From Ferrovibrio sp. (GTDB lineage: Bacteria > Pseudomonadota > Alphaproteobacteria > Ferrovibrionales > Ferrovibrionaceae): DNA of 64,000 nucleotides. The stretch's first letter is position 1. Each line of letters starts with the position of its first letter. The DNA lies in contig NZ_PEKV01000007.1 in the NCBI RefSeq assembly GCF_002796975.1, forward strand, positions 76,615 to 140,614, given 5' to 3'. This document shows positions 9,131 to 17,359 of the stretch, one piece after another. The translations under genes were made by a program, and so were the position numbers. Below the pieces are notes generated by a model. That model made no database searches. It saw only the letters and a program-made list of their open reading frames with translations, and had not been told where the DNA came from.

Positions 9131-10003
9131 CTACATCCGTCGTGCCAGGCGCGGATCGAGATGATCGCGCAATCCGTCACCCAGCAGATTGATGGCCAGG
9201 ACAACGAGGGCGAGACAGGCACCGGGGAAGAAAATTGTCCAGGGTGCGAGGGCCAGAAGCAGCCGGCTCGAGGCGACGATATTGCCCCAGGTCGGCGTCT
9301 CGGGTGGCACGCCGGCGCCGAGGAAAGACAACCCGGCCTCGGTCAGGATCGCCGACGCGGCCACGTAGGTTGCCTGGACGATCAGCGGCGGGATCGTGCT
9401 CGGGAGGATATGACGCAGGATGATCTTACGCCTGCGGCTGCCGCCGCTGATCGCCGCGTCGATATAGAGCTGCTCGCGGGTGGTCAGCACGACGGAACGT
9501 ACCAGACGCACGACGCGGGGGATCTCAGGGATGGTGATCGCCACAACGACGATTCCGACGCCGGCCTGATTGAGAGATACGAGGGCGATGGCCAGAAGAA
9601 TTGCCGGAATAGCCATCAATCCATCCATAAACCGCATCACCAGATTATCGACGCTTCGCAGGTAGCCGGCAGCAAGTCCGATGGCGAGCCCGCCGGCCAC
9701 TGCGAGAGCTGCCACCGACAGCCCGACAACCAGCGACACGCGGGCCCCGTAGACGCAGCGCGCGAAGATGTCCCGGCCGAGATGATCGGTGCCAAAATAG
9801 TGCACTGCAGAGGGGCGCTGCAGCCGGTCCACGGGATTGATGAAGGTCGGATCGCCCGCCAGGAACGGCGCCAGGATTGCGACGCATGCCATGAAAACCA
9901 GGATCGTGGCGCCGATCACGATTGTCGGATTGCGCCGTCCGAATTCGGCAAGGCGGGCGGGAAGGCCGGGGCTTCGGCTGCGTATCTGGGAAAAGGCTGC
10001 CAT
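9131..10003 (-). CDS. ABC importer permease, DppC type (second system)
   Basis: 290-residue inner-membrane permease. A first helix lies near residues 27-47, followed by the family motif [12 protein letters not shown], about five further helices and the ATPase-contact loop around YIDAAISGGSRRRK, with an ending HLDPRLARRM. It follows the DppB-like permease after 1 bp, consistent with coupled translation and a heterodimeric channel. Confidence 0.93.
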   Translation of the reverse strand: MAAFSQIRSRSPGLPARLAEFGRRNPTIVIGATILVFMACVAILAPFLAGDPTFINPVDRLQRPSAVHYFGTDHLGRDIFARCVYGARVSLVVGLSVAALAVAGGLAIGLAAGYLRSVDNLVMRFMDGLMAIPAILLAIALVSLNQAGVGIVVVAITIPEIPRVVRLVRSVVLTTREQLYIDAAISGGSRRRKIILRHILPSTIPPLIVQATYVAASAILTEAGLSFLGAGVPPETPTWGNIVASSRLLLALAPWTIFFPGACLALVVLAINLLGDGLRDHLDPRLARRM

Positions 10004-10004
10004 C

Positions 10005-10946
10005 TCAATACCGAATGCGCGGGTCGAGGAAGGTGTAGGACAGGTCGACGAGCAGGTTCACCAGCACATAGATGCCGGAGAAGATCATGATGACGCCCTG
10101 AATGATCGGATAGTCGCGCCGTGCGATCGCGTCGACGACAAGCCGGCCGATGCCCGGGATGTTGAACACCGTCTCGGTGATCACCACGCCGCCGATCAGC
10201 AATGCCACACCAATGCCTACGACCGTTACGATCGGCACGGCCGCGTTCTTGAGGGCATGGCGCAGGAGCATTGGGGCTCTAGCTACCCCCTTGGCGTTGG
10301 CGGTGCGGATGTAATCCTCTGCCAGCACGTCGAGCATGGTCGTGCGCGTGATGCGCGCGATCAGGGCCACGTAGGCGAGACCGAGCGCCAGCGTTGGCAG
10401 GATAAGATTGTGAAGCCAGGGCAGGATGCCCTCGGCGATCGGCGTATAGCCCTGCACCGGCAGCCAGCGAAGTTCGATGGAGAACAAAAAGATGAGCAGG
10501 TATCCGACAACGAAGACCGGAACAGAGAAGCCTGCGACGGCGAGGCCCATCACGAAGCGGTCGACAACCCGTCCAACGTTGGCTGCAGCCACCACGCCAA
10601 GGCAGACCGCGACCGTCACGGCGAACAGGATCGTGGTCAGGGCGAGAGAGATGGTCGGTTCGGCACGCTGGGCGATCAGCGTGGTAACCGGATCGCCCCA
10701 GAACATCGAGCGGCCAAGGTCGCCCGACGCCAGATTGGCGAGCCAGACCACGAGCTGCCGCCACAACGGCTCGTCCAGCCCAAGCTTGTGGCGGATTTCC
10801 ACGATGCTCTCGGGGGAGGCATTGTCCCCGGCCATGATGGCTGCCGGGTCGCCGGGAGAGAGATGAAGCAGAAAGAAGACAAAGACGGCGACCAGGCCCA
10901 TGACGGGGATCGTCATGAGCAGGCGCCGAATGATATACGCGGTCAT
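10005..10946 (-). CDS. ABC importer permease, DppB type (second system)
   Basis: 313-residue permease. It begins with the DppB hallmark MTAYIIRRLLMTIPVM, followed by the extracytoplasmic LSPGDPAAIM segment, six predicted helices, an EAA-type loop around YIRTANAKGV and the end LSYTFLDPRIRY. That end is almost the same as the DppB fragment at 1-186. It lies 96 bp after the binding-protein gene; that gap holds a strong hairpin. Confidence 0.93.
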   Translation of the reverse strand: MTAYIIRRLLMTIPVMGLVAVFVFFLLHLSPGDPAAIMAGDNASPESIVEIRHKLGLDEPLWRQLVVWLANLASGDLGRSMFWGDPVTTLIAQRAEPTISLALTTILFAVTVAVCLGVVAAANVGRVVDRFVMGLAVAGFSVPVFVVGYLLIFLFSIELRWLPVQGYTPIAEGILPWLHNLILPTLALGLAYVALIARITRTTMLDVLAEDYIRTANAKGVARAPMLLRHALKNAAVPIVTVVGIGVALLIGGVVITETVFNIPGIGRLVVDAIARRDYPIIQGVIMIFSGIYVLVNLLVDLSYTFLDPRIRY

Positions 10947-10985
10947 CTAGTGCTCCCGATCTTGCCTCTTCTGACAGAGAAGCCG

Positions 10986-11031
10986 CCCCCGAGACGCGGA
11001 GGACTGGTCTGCGCCTCCGCGCCTCAGGGGG
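10986..11031 (-). terminator. Intra-operon hairpin between binding-protein and permease genes
   Basis: The minus-strand transcript can form an imperfect stem. CGCGGAGG (10995-11002) pairs with CCTCCGCG (11014-11021), and the stem extends outward through GAG/CTC and a run of C/G pairs with one mismatch and one bulge. Only a short T-rich stretch follows, so it looks like an attenuator or an RNA-end stabiliser that keeps the binding protein in excess over the membrane genes. Confidence 0.5.
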
Positions 11032-11042
11032 GCGTGATCAGG

Positions 11043-12647
11043 TTACACCTTCTCCGCATTCCACCATGGCACAATCTCGGCGACCGGGATCACGCCGCGC
11101 AGATTGCGGCGCATGGCCGCGGGCTGCACCCATTGTCCGTAATAGAGCTGGGGCACGAAATTCCACGCATTGGCCTGCAGCTCGCGGGCCACAGCCTTGC
11201 GGGCGTCCAGCGTCGGGGCCAGGGCCCATTTGTTGCGTAGTTCCTCATGCTTGGCATCGGAGGGCCAGCCGAACCAGGCTTTGTCGCCGGTTGCGGCATG
11301 GGCGGAGAGCAGGATCGGATTGCCGATGGCGGCCCCGCCCGACCAGGTGATGAAGATGTTCCAGCCGCCCTGGTTCGGCGGGGCCTTGCTGGCGCGACGC
11401 TGCACGACGTTCGACCAGTCCATAGCCTCGACCTGCACGTTCAGGCCGGCCTGGCGCATCGCCTGCGCGATCACCAGGCTGGTGTTGCTCATCACGGCAA
11501 TATTCGTCGCCTGCATGATGACGATCGGACGACCGTCATAGCCGGCCTCCTTGAACAGTTCGCGCGCCTTGGCGATGTTCTGCCCGCCTTTGAACCAGTC
11601 GATATTGGCATCGTTCTCCATCGGCGTACCCATGCCAAAATACGACGACACCTGTTTGACGTACTTCGAATCGCCGAAGGTGGCCTTCAGCACGTCGCTC
11701 TGCTTGACGAGGTAGAGCATCGCCTGTCGCGCTTTGACGTTGTCGAAGGGCGGATGCAGGTAGTTCAGCCGGACCTGGCCGACATTGCCAAGCCCGTTCA
11801 GCACTTCGATCTTGATGTTGCGGTCGCTCTCGAGCTGCGGCAACAGGTCGGTCGGCGGCACTTCATAGAAGTCGATCTCGCCGGCCTGCAGGGCGGCAAC
11901 CGCGGTCTGCGCGTCCGGCATATTCATCATGATGACGCGGTCGACCTTGGCGATCTTGCCGCCGGCGATACCGGATGCGGCTTCCGCGCGCGGCACGTAG
12001 TTCGGGTTGCGGTCGTATACATACTGCGTGCCAGGCTTGGTTTCGTTGAGATTGAGCGTGAAAGGCCCGGAGCCGACGACCTGATCGATCTTCTGCATCG
12101 GATCGGTCTCGGCCTCCTTCTTACGCATCATGAAGCACATCGGCATGTTGGTCTTGGCCAGCACGTCCAGCACCAGACCATATGGCTCCCGCAGTGTGAT
12201 GCTGAATGTCTTCTCGTCCTTGGCGGCGAGATCCTTGACCCGTTCCATCAGATGCTGGCCGCCGCCGTCGCGTGCAGCCCAGCGTTTCAGGGAGGGCAGG
12301 ATGTCGGCCGTGGTGACTGCCGAGCCATCATGCCACTTGAGCCCGTCGCGCAGCTCGAATGTGTAGGTCAGCTTGTCGTCCGAGACGCCGTGGCGGCCGA
12401 CCATTTGCGGCTGGGGCTGCTGGTTGCCGTCGATGCCGAACAGGGTGTCGTAGACCATGCCGCCGTGGTAGCCGGCCATATTCGCCGTCGTCCATATCGG
12501 GTCGTAGGTCGGGATGTCGCCGTGCATGACTGCGCGGATTGTGCGGGCCGCACTTGGCCTGGCTTGCCCACGTACGATACTGGGCGCGGCCAGAATGGCG
12601 GAGGCGGCGAGGCCGGTCTGTATGGCGGTACGGCGAGTGATCTTCAT
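11043..12647 (-). CDS. Family 5 solute-binding protein with Tat-type signal
   Basis: Binding protein of about 534 residues heading the minus-strand importer operon. The ATG at 12647 follows a GGGGAGA ribosome site and gives MKITRRTAIQTGLAASAILAAP, a twin-arginine signal with a likely AxA-type cut before QA; an in-frame ATG at 12677 would lie upstream of that ribosome site. Family landmarks are YDTLFGIDG, YTFELRDGLKWHDG, VGSGPF and NPNYVP. It shares PDAQTA-ALQAGEID with the binding protein at 3112-4689, showing common descent. The Tat signal, unlike its paralogue's Sec signal, implies export in a folded state. The ligand is unknown; the adjacent hydrolase suggests an ester or peptide. Confidence 0.92.
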   Translation of the reverse strand: MKITRRTAIQTGLAASAILAAPSIVRGQARPSAARTIRAVMHGDIPTYDPIWTTANMAGYHGGMVYDTLFGIDGNQQPQPQMVGRHGVSDDKLTYTFELRDGLKWHDGSAVTTADILPSLKRWAARDGGGQHLMERVKDLAAKDEKTFSITLREPYGLVLDVLAKTNMPMCFMMRKKEAETDPMQKIDQVVGSGPFTLNLNETKPGTQYVYDRNPNYVPRAEAASGIAGGKIAKVDRVIMMNMPDAQTAVAALQAGEIDFYEVPPTDLLPQLESDRNIKIEVLNGLGNVGQVRLNYLHPPFDNVKARQAMLYLVKQSDVLKATFGDSKYVKQVSSYFGMGTPMENDANIDWFKGGQNIAKARELFKEAGYDGRPIVIMQATNIAVMSNTSLVIAQAMRQAGLNVQVEAMDWSNVVQRRASKAPPNQGGWNIFITWSGGAAIGNPILLSAHAATGDKAWFGWPSDAKHEELRNKWALAPTLDARKAVARELQANAWNFVPQLYYGQWVQPAAMRRNLRGVIPVAEIVPWWNAEKV

Positions 12648-12699
12648 CGGTTGTCTCCCCTGCGAATTCTTTTTCATTTGCCGTTTGGCAGAATAGTTA

Positions 12700-12740
12700 G
12701 TATTGGCACGAGTTAGTGCATAAATGTACTATATGCTCGG
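12700..12740. promoter_or_regulatory. Divergent promoter/operator region (binding protein / hydrolase-marR)
   Basis: The AT-rich part of the 140-bp gap between divergent genes holds two short inverted repeats: GCAC (12706-12709) against GTGC (12716-12719), and GCATA (12718-12722) against TATGC (12732-12736). Such small dyads would suit a MarR-family dimer, and a MarR gene closes the plus-strand unit. No experimental support; the arms are short and could be chance. Confidence 0.3.
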
Positions 12741-12787
12741 CGCCCGGGGAATCCAAGCTCATTTGAGACGGAGCGGCGGGCCGGGGA

Positions 12788-13825
12788 ATGGCGATGGTGC
12801 AAACGATCGAGGATGGAATAGCGGACGGCGAACAGGCCCGCCTGCATCGGCTGCGCGCCCCCGGGACGGACGACGTCTGGCTCGGGCTCATTCAACGGGG
12901 GAGCCGGGACACGGATAAGGGTCTCCGGCCGGTCCTGGTGATTCACGGTTCGACCTTCGGAGTCACCCTGTTTGACCTGCCCGTCGCTGGATATTCGATG
13001 CTGCGCGAACTGGCGGGCAGCGGCCGCGCGGTCTACGCGATCGATGTGCGCGGCTATGGCCTGTCATTGAACGGCCGGGTGATGGACGCGCCACCGGACG
13101 CCAATCCGCCATTCGGCACACTGGAACATGCCGTCCTGGACATCGGGGCGGCGGTTGACTTCATCCTGGCGCGTGAGAACGCGACCGCGCTCGACATGAT
13201 CGGAAGTTCGTGGGGCACAATCACGGCAGCGCTATATGCAACCCGATACCCGCAGAAGGTCGCGCGGCTTGTGCTGTCCGCACCGCTCTATGCCGAGAGG
13301 AACGAGCCCTGGCTCGAGCGTATCGCCAACCCGGACAACCGCCGGCAACTCCATCCACGATTTGGCGCCTATCGCCTGCAGACTTTGGAGGAGCTGACGC
13401 AGCGCTGGACGGACGACCTTGGGAACGAGGATCCAGCCAGTCGCCGCGAACCGAACATCGCGGCGGCGATCTTTTCGGCGCTCTCTGCCGCCGATCCTCG
13501 CGCCCTGTCACATCGTCCGCCGGCGCTGCGCATCCCCAATGGGGCCCTTGTGGATCTTGTCACCGTGTTCAATGGTGAGCCGCTCTATGACCCGGCAAAG
13601 CTGACAATGCCGACCCTGATCATCCGCGGCGCCGGCGACACGACATCGACAGATAGCGACGCGCGTCGTCTGCTGGCCCGCGTGGCGGCGCGCGACAAGG
13701 ACTATCACATCGTGTCGCCAGGCTCGCATTTTCTGTGCGTCGAGCGAAACCGGCACCAGTGGTATGATCCGATCAGACGTTTTCTGGACGGCGACAGCAG
13801 CGAATCATTCGACCGAAAGATATGA
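12788..13825 (+). CDS. Alpha/beta hydrolase
   Basis: 345-residue alpha/beta-hydrolase-fold protein. The oxyanion-hole motif VIHGSTFG is at about 51-58, the nucleophile elbow GSSWGT gives Ser141, the acid is probably the Asp in RGAGDTTST, and the catalytic His is in SPGSHFLCVE. No signal peptide, so it is cytoplasmic. The ATG at 12788 follows GGGGAATG; an ATG two codons on is also possible. It is divergent from the importer operon at 11043-12647 and overlaps the MarR gene by 4 bp, so it may cleave an ester or amide brought in by that importer. The substrate cannot be read from sequence. Confidence 0.85.
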   Translation: MAMVQTIEDGIADGEQARLHRLRAPGTDDVWLGLIQRGSRDTDKGLRPVLVIHGSTFGVTLFDLPVAGYSMLRELAGSGRAVYAIDVRGYGLSLNGRVMDAPPDANPPFGTLEHAVLDIGAAVDFILARENATALDMIGSSWGTITAALYATRYPQKVARLVLSAPLYAERNEPWLERIANPDNRRQLHPRFGAYRLQTLEELTQRWTDDLGNEDPASRREPNIAAAIFSALSAADPRALSHRPPALRIPNGALVDLVTVFNGEPLYDPAKLTMPTLIIRGAGDTTSTDSDARRLLARVAARDKDYHIVSPGSHFLCVERNRHQWYDPIRRFLDGDSSESFDRKI

Positions 13826-14364
13826 AAATGAGTAAGTCCGCGAATTTGCCAGCAGATGAAGGGCACACGGTGTGGGAGCCCGATGGCGATTTCGGCCGCC
13901 GCGAGAGACTGGCGGCTGTCCTGAAAGGCAATCCGATCCCGGTGGCTTATCGCCTGAACTACGTGGCGAATTTTTATGTCGGCCCGCTTGTGAAGAATAT
14001 GGAGCAGGCGTTCGGCCTGTCGCGTCCTGAGTGGATCATCCTGTTCTGCCTGACCCAACGCCCGGATTTGAACGCGCAGCAGATCAGCGATGTCTCGGGT
14101 CGGCCAAAAACCAGCATCTCCAAGGCCGTACGGCAATTGCTGAGCAAGAAGCTGATCGTACGGAGTGCCGATGTGCGGGATGGCCGTCGTCTCGTACTGC
14201 ATCTCACGGATGCAGGGCGCAGGATCTATAAAAAGATTCTCGCCAGCTTCGTGGCGCGCGAAGCCGACATGATGGCCTGCCTCGATGACAACGAGCGCCA
14301 AACGATTCTGGGGCTGCTCGACAAGGTCATCGACAACAGCGCGAACTGGGCTAAACCTTACTAA
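13822..14364 (+). CDS. MarR family transcriptional regulator
   Basis: 180-residue regulator. A winged helix-turn-helix spans roughly residues 65-135, with the recognition-helix region ISDVSGRPKTSISKAVRQLL and the wing DVRDGRRLVLHLTDAGRR typical of MarR proteins. Its start overlaps the hydrolase stop (ATGA), so the two are co-translated. It probably controls its own unit and the divergent importer operon through the dyads between 12700 and 12740, with a ligand related to the imported compound (inference). Confidence 0.88.
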   Translation: MKMSKSANLPADEGHTVWEPDGDFGRRERLAAVLKGNPIPVAYRLNYVANFYVGPLVKNMEQAFGLSRPEWIILFCLTQRPDLNAQQISDVSGRPKTSISKAVRQLLSKKLIVRSADVRDGRRLVLHLTDAGRRIYKKILASFVAREADMMACLDDNERQTILGLLDKVIDNSANWAKPY

Positions 14365-14893
14365 CGATCGCTTTCAACGCCGTGGAAGTCAGAGTTGGAA
14401 ATAGTGACAATCATCTAAAGAATCGATCATCGCTATTTCGGGATATGCTCAACCGATCATGTCGCCGGCCTACGATATTGTTCCGGCCCGGGGTTATGAC
14501 CCCCATCGCCCGATATACTGAGTGTGAGCAGGGCTAAGCTGGATATCTGCAGTGATGCCGTAATACTGGCCAGTAGATCTGCTAGTTGCTCCCTGCTGAG
14601 GAGGCGATTTTGGCCGCTGCCACTTCGGCGGCAACAATTTCAATTATACCAATGGCCGAAAAATGGCACAGGCCCTGGCCCAATCACTCGTCAGTGGATT
14701 TAGCCAATTTGATCGCCGCCGGTAGATATTCGCAATGAGTCTCCTTCCGGTCGGATTGGAAATCTACATTCTGGTGATCGTCCGTTGGGGTTCAGTTATT
14801 GTGCAGTCGTAAATGCCTGGATCGTGGTAGTTGGACGGCAGCCAGGCATTTACGACCAGCGCTATCGCTTCATGCGCCGGACCAGACCCGAAG
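14365..14893. other. Gene-poor stretch between marR and deoR genes
   Basis: This 529-bp gap holds no convincing gene. It is less GC-rich than its surroundings. A short open stretch near 14602-14725 reads like part of a protein (NNFNYTNGRKMAQALAQ) but lacks a start with a ribosome site, and a 25-codon frame from about 14734 encodes a hydrophobic peptide of doubtful reality. The only strong structure is the 15-bp inverted repeat at 14806-14856. It may be a decayed insertion; no transposase remnant was recognised. Confidence 0.5.
14806..14856. repeat. Perfect 15-bp inverted repeat with 21-bp spacer
   Basis: GTCGTAAATGCCTGG at 14806-14820 is exactly complementary to CCAGGCATTTACGAC at 14842-14856. 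It sits 38 bp beyond the stop of the minus-strand DeoR gene. No T-run follows on either strand, so it is a poor intrinsic terminator. It could be a recombination or insertion scar, a regulator site or an RNA stem. Confidence 0.75.
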
Positions 14894-15664
14894 TTAATCC
14901 GCGACGATGATCTCGCCGATGCCGGCGCGGCGCAGTTCAGTCAGCGCCTTGCGCCCGGCGGAGCTGTCGGTGACCAGGCGGTGGATATGGCTGCAGCCGC
15001 AGATATTGGCGCGGCTGACCTGTCCGATCTTGCCGTGATCGGCCAGCAGCGCGAATTCATCGGCGTAGCGGATCATGGCGCGGGCCACTTCGGCCTCATG
15101 CAGCACGAAATTGCTGGCGCCGCGCTCAGCGTGGAGCGCCACCGGCGACAGCAATGCGATATCGACCTGGAAGCGGGCGATCTCGCTCAACGTCAGTTCG
15201 CCGAAAGTGCCGGGCACATCGCTGTGCAACTGCCCGCCCAGCAGCAAGGCCGTGGCCTCGATGCCCTCGCGGTTGATCGTACCGGCCACATCGATCGAAT
15301 TGGTGATCACCGTGATGCCCGGAATCTTCGCCAGCTCTTCCGCCAGCAGCGCCGTGGTGCTGCCGGCATCGACGAAGCAGGTCTGGCCAGGTTCCACCAG
15401 CTGGGCGGCGGCGCGGGCGATGGCCTGCTTTTCGCGCCGGCGCACCTGCAGGCGATCGGCAAACGGTGCTTCCTTGCCGGTCGAGTCCGGCAGGATGGCG
15501 CCACCATGCACGCGACGCAGCAGGCCGGCAGCTTCCAGTTCGACCAGATCGCGGCGGATGGTTTCCCGCGAGACATCCAGTTGCCGCGCCAGTTCGTCGG
15601 CCGAGACCTGCTTATGGTGGCCAAGCAGGCCCTGGATGCGGCGATGCCGTTCCTGCGCCCACAT
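14894..15664 (-). CDS. DeoR/GlpR family transcriptional regulator
   Basis: 256-residue regulator. The N-terminal DeoR helix-turn-helix (about 6-57) contains VSADELARQLDVSRETIRRDL, then the LLRRVHGGA hinge, and a C-terminal phosphosugar-isomerase-like sensor domain with FVDAGSTTALL and VITNSID. Members sense phosphorylated metabolites. It lies 3 bp after the permease gene, as the last gene of the importer operon, and probably controls the divergent importer and glutamylation operons. An effector that is a phosphorylated intermediate would fit the phosphatase-like enzyme encoded across the divergent promoter (inference). Confidence 0.92.
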   Translation of the reverse strand: MWAQERHRRIQGLLGHHKQVSADELARQLDVSRETIRRDLVELEAAGLLRRVHGGAILPDSTGKEAPFADRLQVRRREKQAIARAAAQLVEPGQTCFVDAGSTTALLAEELAKIPGITVITNSIDVAGTINREGIEATALLLGGQLHSDVPGTFGELTLSEIARFQVDIALLSPVALHAERGASNFVLHEAEVARAMIRYADEFALLADHGKIGQVSRANICGCSHIHRLVTDSSAGRKALTELRRAGIGEIIVAD

Positions 15665-15667
15665 GGC

Positions 15668-17359
15668 TCAGGCCTCGGCCGACAGGCGAATGCGTCGCTG
15701 CGCCAGCCACAGCGTTCCGCGCGCCAGCAGCAAGGCGGCGGTGACCACCAGCATGATGGCGGTGGAGAAGGCGGCGGCCTGTGCCGTGTAGCCGCCCTCG
15801 TCGAGGCGCATCACGGTCACGGCAGCGAGCATCAGATTGGGGGTGACCAGGAAGATAACGGCAGAGAGCGTAACCATCGAACTCATGAACAGGAAGAAGA
15901 ACACCGAGATCAGGGTGGGCAGCGTGTAGGGGATATAGACATCGCGCAGCACCGCCCAGGCCGAGGCGCCGATACAGGTGGCGGCTTCCTCCAGCGCCGG
16001 CGGGATCTGGCGCAGGCCCGTCGTCATCGTGGCGAAACCCTGCGTGTGATAGTGGTAGAAATTGCACATCGCAAGCAGTGCGGCGCTGCCATAGAGCAGG
16101 ATCAGCGGCGTGCCCGGCTGGTTGAAGGCAAAGACATAGGCCAGGCCGAGCACGAGGCCCGGCACGGCGGCCGGCAGCATCGACACGAAGTAGATCGCGC
16201 GCGCCGCCGGGCCACCCAGCCGTTTCAGCGCGACGCCGAGAAACAGCAGGAAGATGGTACCGAATCCGGCGGCGGCGGCAGAGATGCCGATGCTGATCCA
16301 CAGCGGATCGTAACCGCCGGCCAGTTTGATGTCGTAATGCCGGAGGGTGAAGTCAAGGCGATAGGGCCACAGCCGCATGAAGCTGGCATAGACCACCACG
16401 CCAACGACGGTGACCGGTGCCAGCGCGACCAGCCAGGCCAGCGTGCCGATGATCCCGTCGCGCCACGGATCGTGGCCGGGGCGGTAGGGCACGGCGGCTT
16501 CGGACTGGGTGCCGAACTGGCGCTGCGTCGCCAGGCGTTCGAAGTAGAAGGCCAGCACGGTAGGCAGCAGCAGCAGCATGCCGACCACGGCGCCGAGATT
16601 CAGGTTCATCTGGCCGATGACCTGGTTGTAGATCTCAATCGCCAGCACGGTGTAATCGCCGCCGATTACCGCGGCATTGCCGAAATCGGTGATGGTGACG
16701 GTGAAGACCACAAACGTGGCGCTGAGCAGGCCGAAGCGGATATTGGGCAATGTCAGGTCGATGAAGCGGCGCCAGCCGGTGGCGCCCATCACTTCGGCGG
16801 CCTCGAACAGCCGCGCATCGGCATTGCGCAGCGCCGCGCCAATGATCATCGCGGCCTGCGGCAAAGCGTAGAGCGAGTTGGCAATCAGCAGGCCCCAGAA
16901 ACCGTAGATCTCAACCTGCAGCCCGAAGGTCTTGTTGATCAGGCCGTTGCGGCCGAGCAGGAAGATCAGGCCGAGCCCCTGCACCAGCGAGGGCGCGATC
17001 ACCGGCAGGCTGATGGCGCCGAGCAGGACGATGCGCAGCCAGAGGCGGCAGCGATGCAGCGCAAAGGCGAGCAGAAGACCGAGTGCGACAGTGACGGCCG
17101 TGGTGGCCAGACCCATGGTCAGGCTGTTGACCAGCGCCCGGAGGAAGCTGCGTGAGCCGATGATCTGGCTGAAATTGCCGAAGCCGAGCGAACCATCGGG
17201 CAGCAGCAGGCTGCGATAGCCCATCATGCCGATGGGATAGACAAAAAACAGCAGCAGTGCCGCAGCCGGAATCCACAGGCAGGCGAGATCGAATATCCGG
17301 TCGGCGCGTTCACGCGCCAGAGGGGTCACCCGGGGCGCCACTGCACTGACGGCCGTCAT
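15668..17359 (-). CDS. Fused ABC permease, 2-aminoethylphosphonate/iron type
   Basis: 563-residue inner-membrane protein with two tandem permease domains and about 12 helices. The first half carries FVYPIGMMGYRSLL and an EAA-like loop (DARLFEAAEVMGATGWRR). The second half repeats it (LEEAATCIGASAWAVLRDV). The start at 17359 (MTAVSAVAPRV) overlaps the ATPase stop as ATGA; the longer upstream extension is shadow sequence. Fused permeases of this length occur in FbpB-type iron and PhnU/PhnV-type 2-aminoethylphosphonate systems; the binding protein in this operon favours the latter. Substrate assignment is tentative. Confidence 0.88.
   Translation of the reverse strand: MTAVSAVAPRVTPLARERADRIFDLACLWIPAAALLLFFVYPIGMMGYRSLLLPDGSLGFGNFSQIIGSRSFLRALVNSLTMGLATTAVTVALGLLLAFALHRCRLWLRIVLLGAISLPVIAPSLVQGLGLIFLLGRNGLINKTFGLQVEIYGFWGLLIANSLYALPQAAMIIGAALRNADARLFEAAEVMGATGWRRFIDLTLPNIRFGLLSATFVVFTVTITDFGNAAVIGGDYTVLAIEIYNQVIGQMNLNLGAVVGMLLLLPTVLAFYFERLATQRQFGTQSEAAVPYRPGHDPWRDGIIGTLAWLVALAPVTVVGVVVYASFMRLWPYRLDFTLRHYDIKLAGGYDPLWISIGISAAAAGFGTIFLLFLGVALKRLGGPAARAIYFVSMLPAAVPGLVLGLAYVFAFNQPGTPLILLYGSAALLAMCNFYHYHTQGFATMTTGLRQIPPALEEAATCIGASAWAVLRDVYIPYTLPTLISVFFFLFMSSMVTLSAVIFLVTPNLMLAAVTVMRLDEGGYTAQAAAFSTAIMLVVTAALLLARGTLWLAQRRIRLSAEA

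Noticed and set aside
12648-12677. ATG at 12677 as start of the second family-5 binding protein
   Set aside because: It would put ten residues before the twin-arginine signal and upstream of the GGGGAGA site; the ATG at 12647 fits both.
14831-17155. 774-codon open frame on the plus strand, antisense to the DeoR and permease genes
   Set aside because: Composition is extreme (Gly, Asp, Gln, His, Arg-rich), there is no domain or ribosome site, and the minus strand has clear regulator and permease motifs. Long antisense frames are usual in GC-rich DNA.
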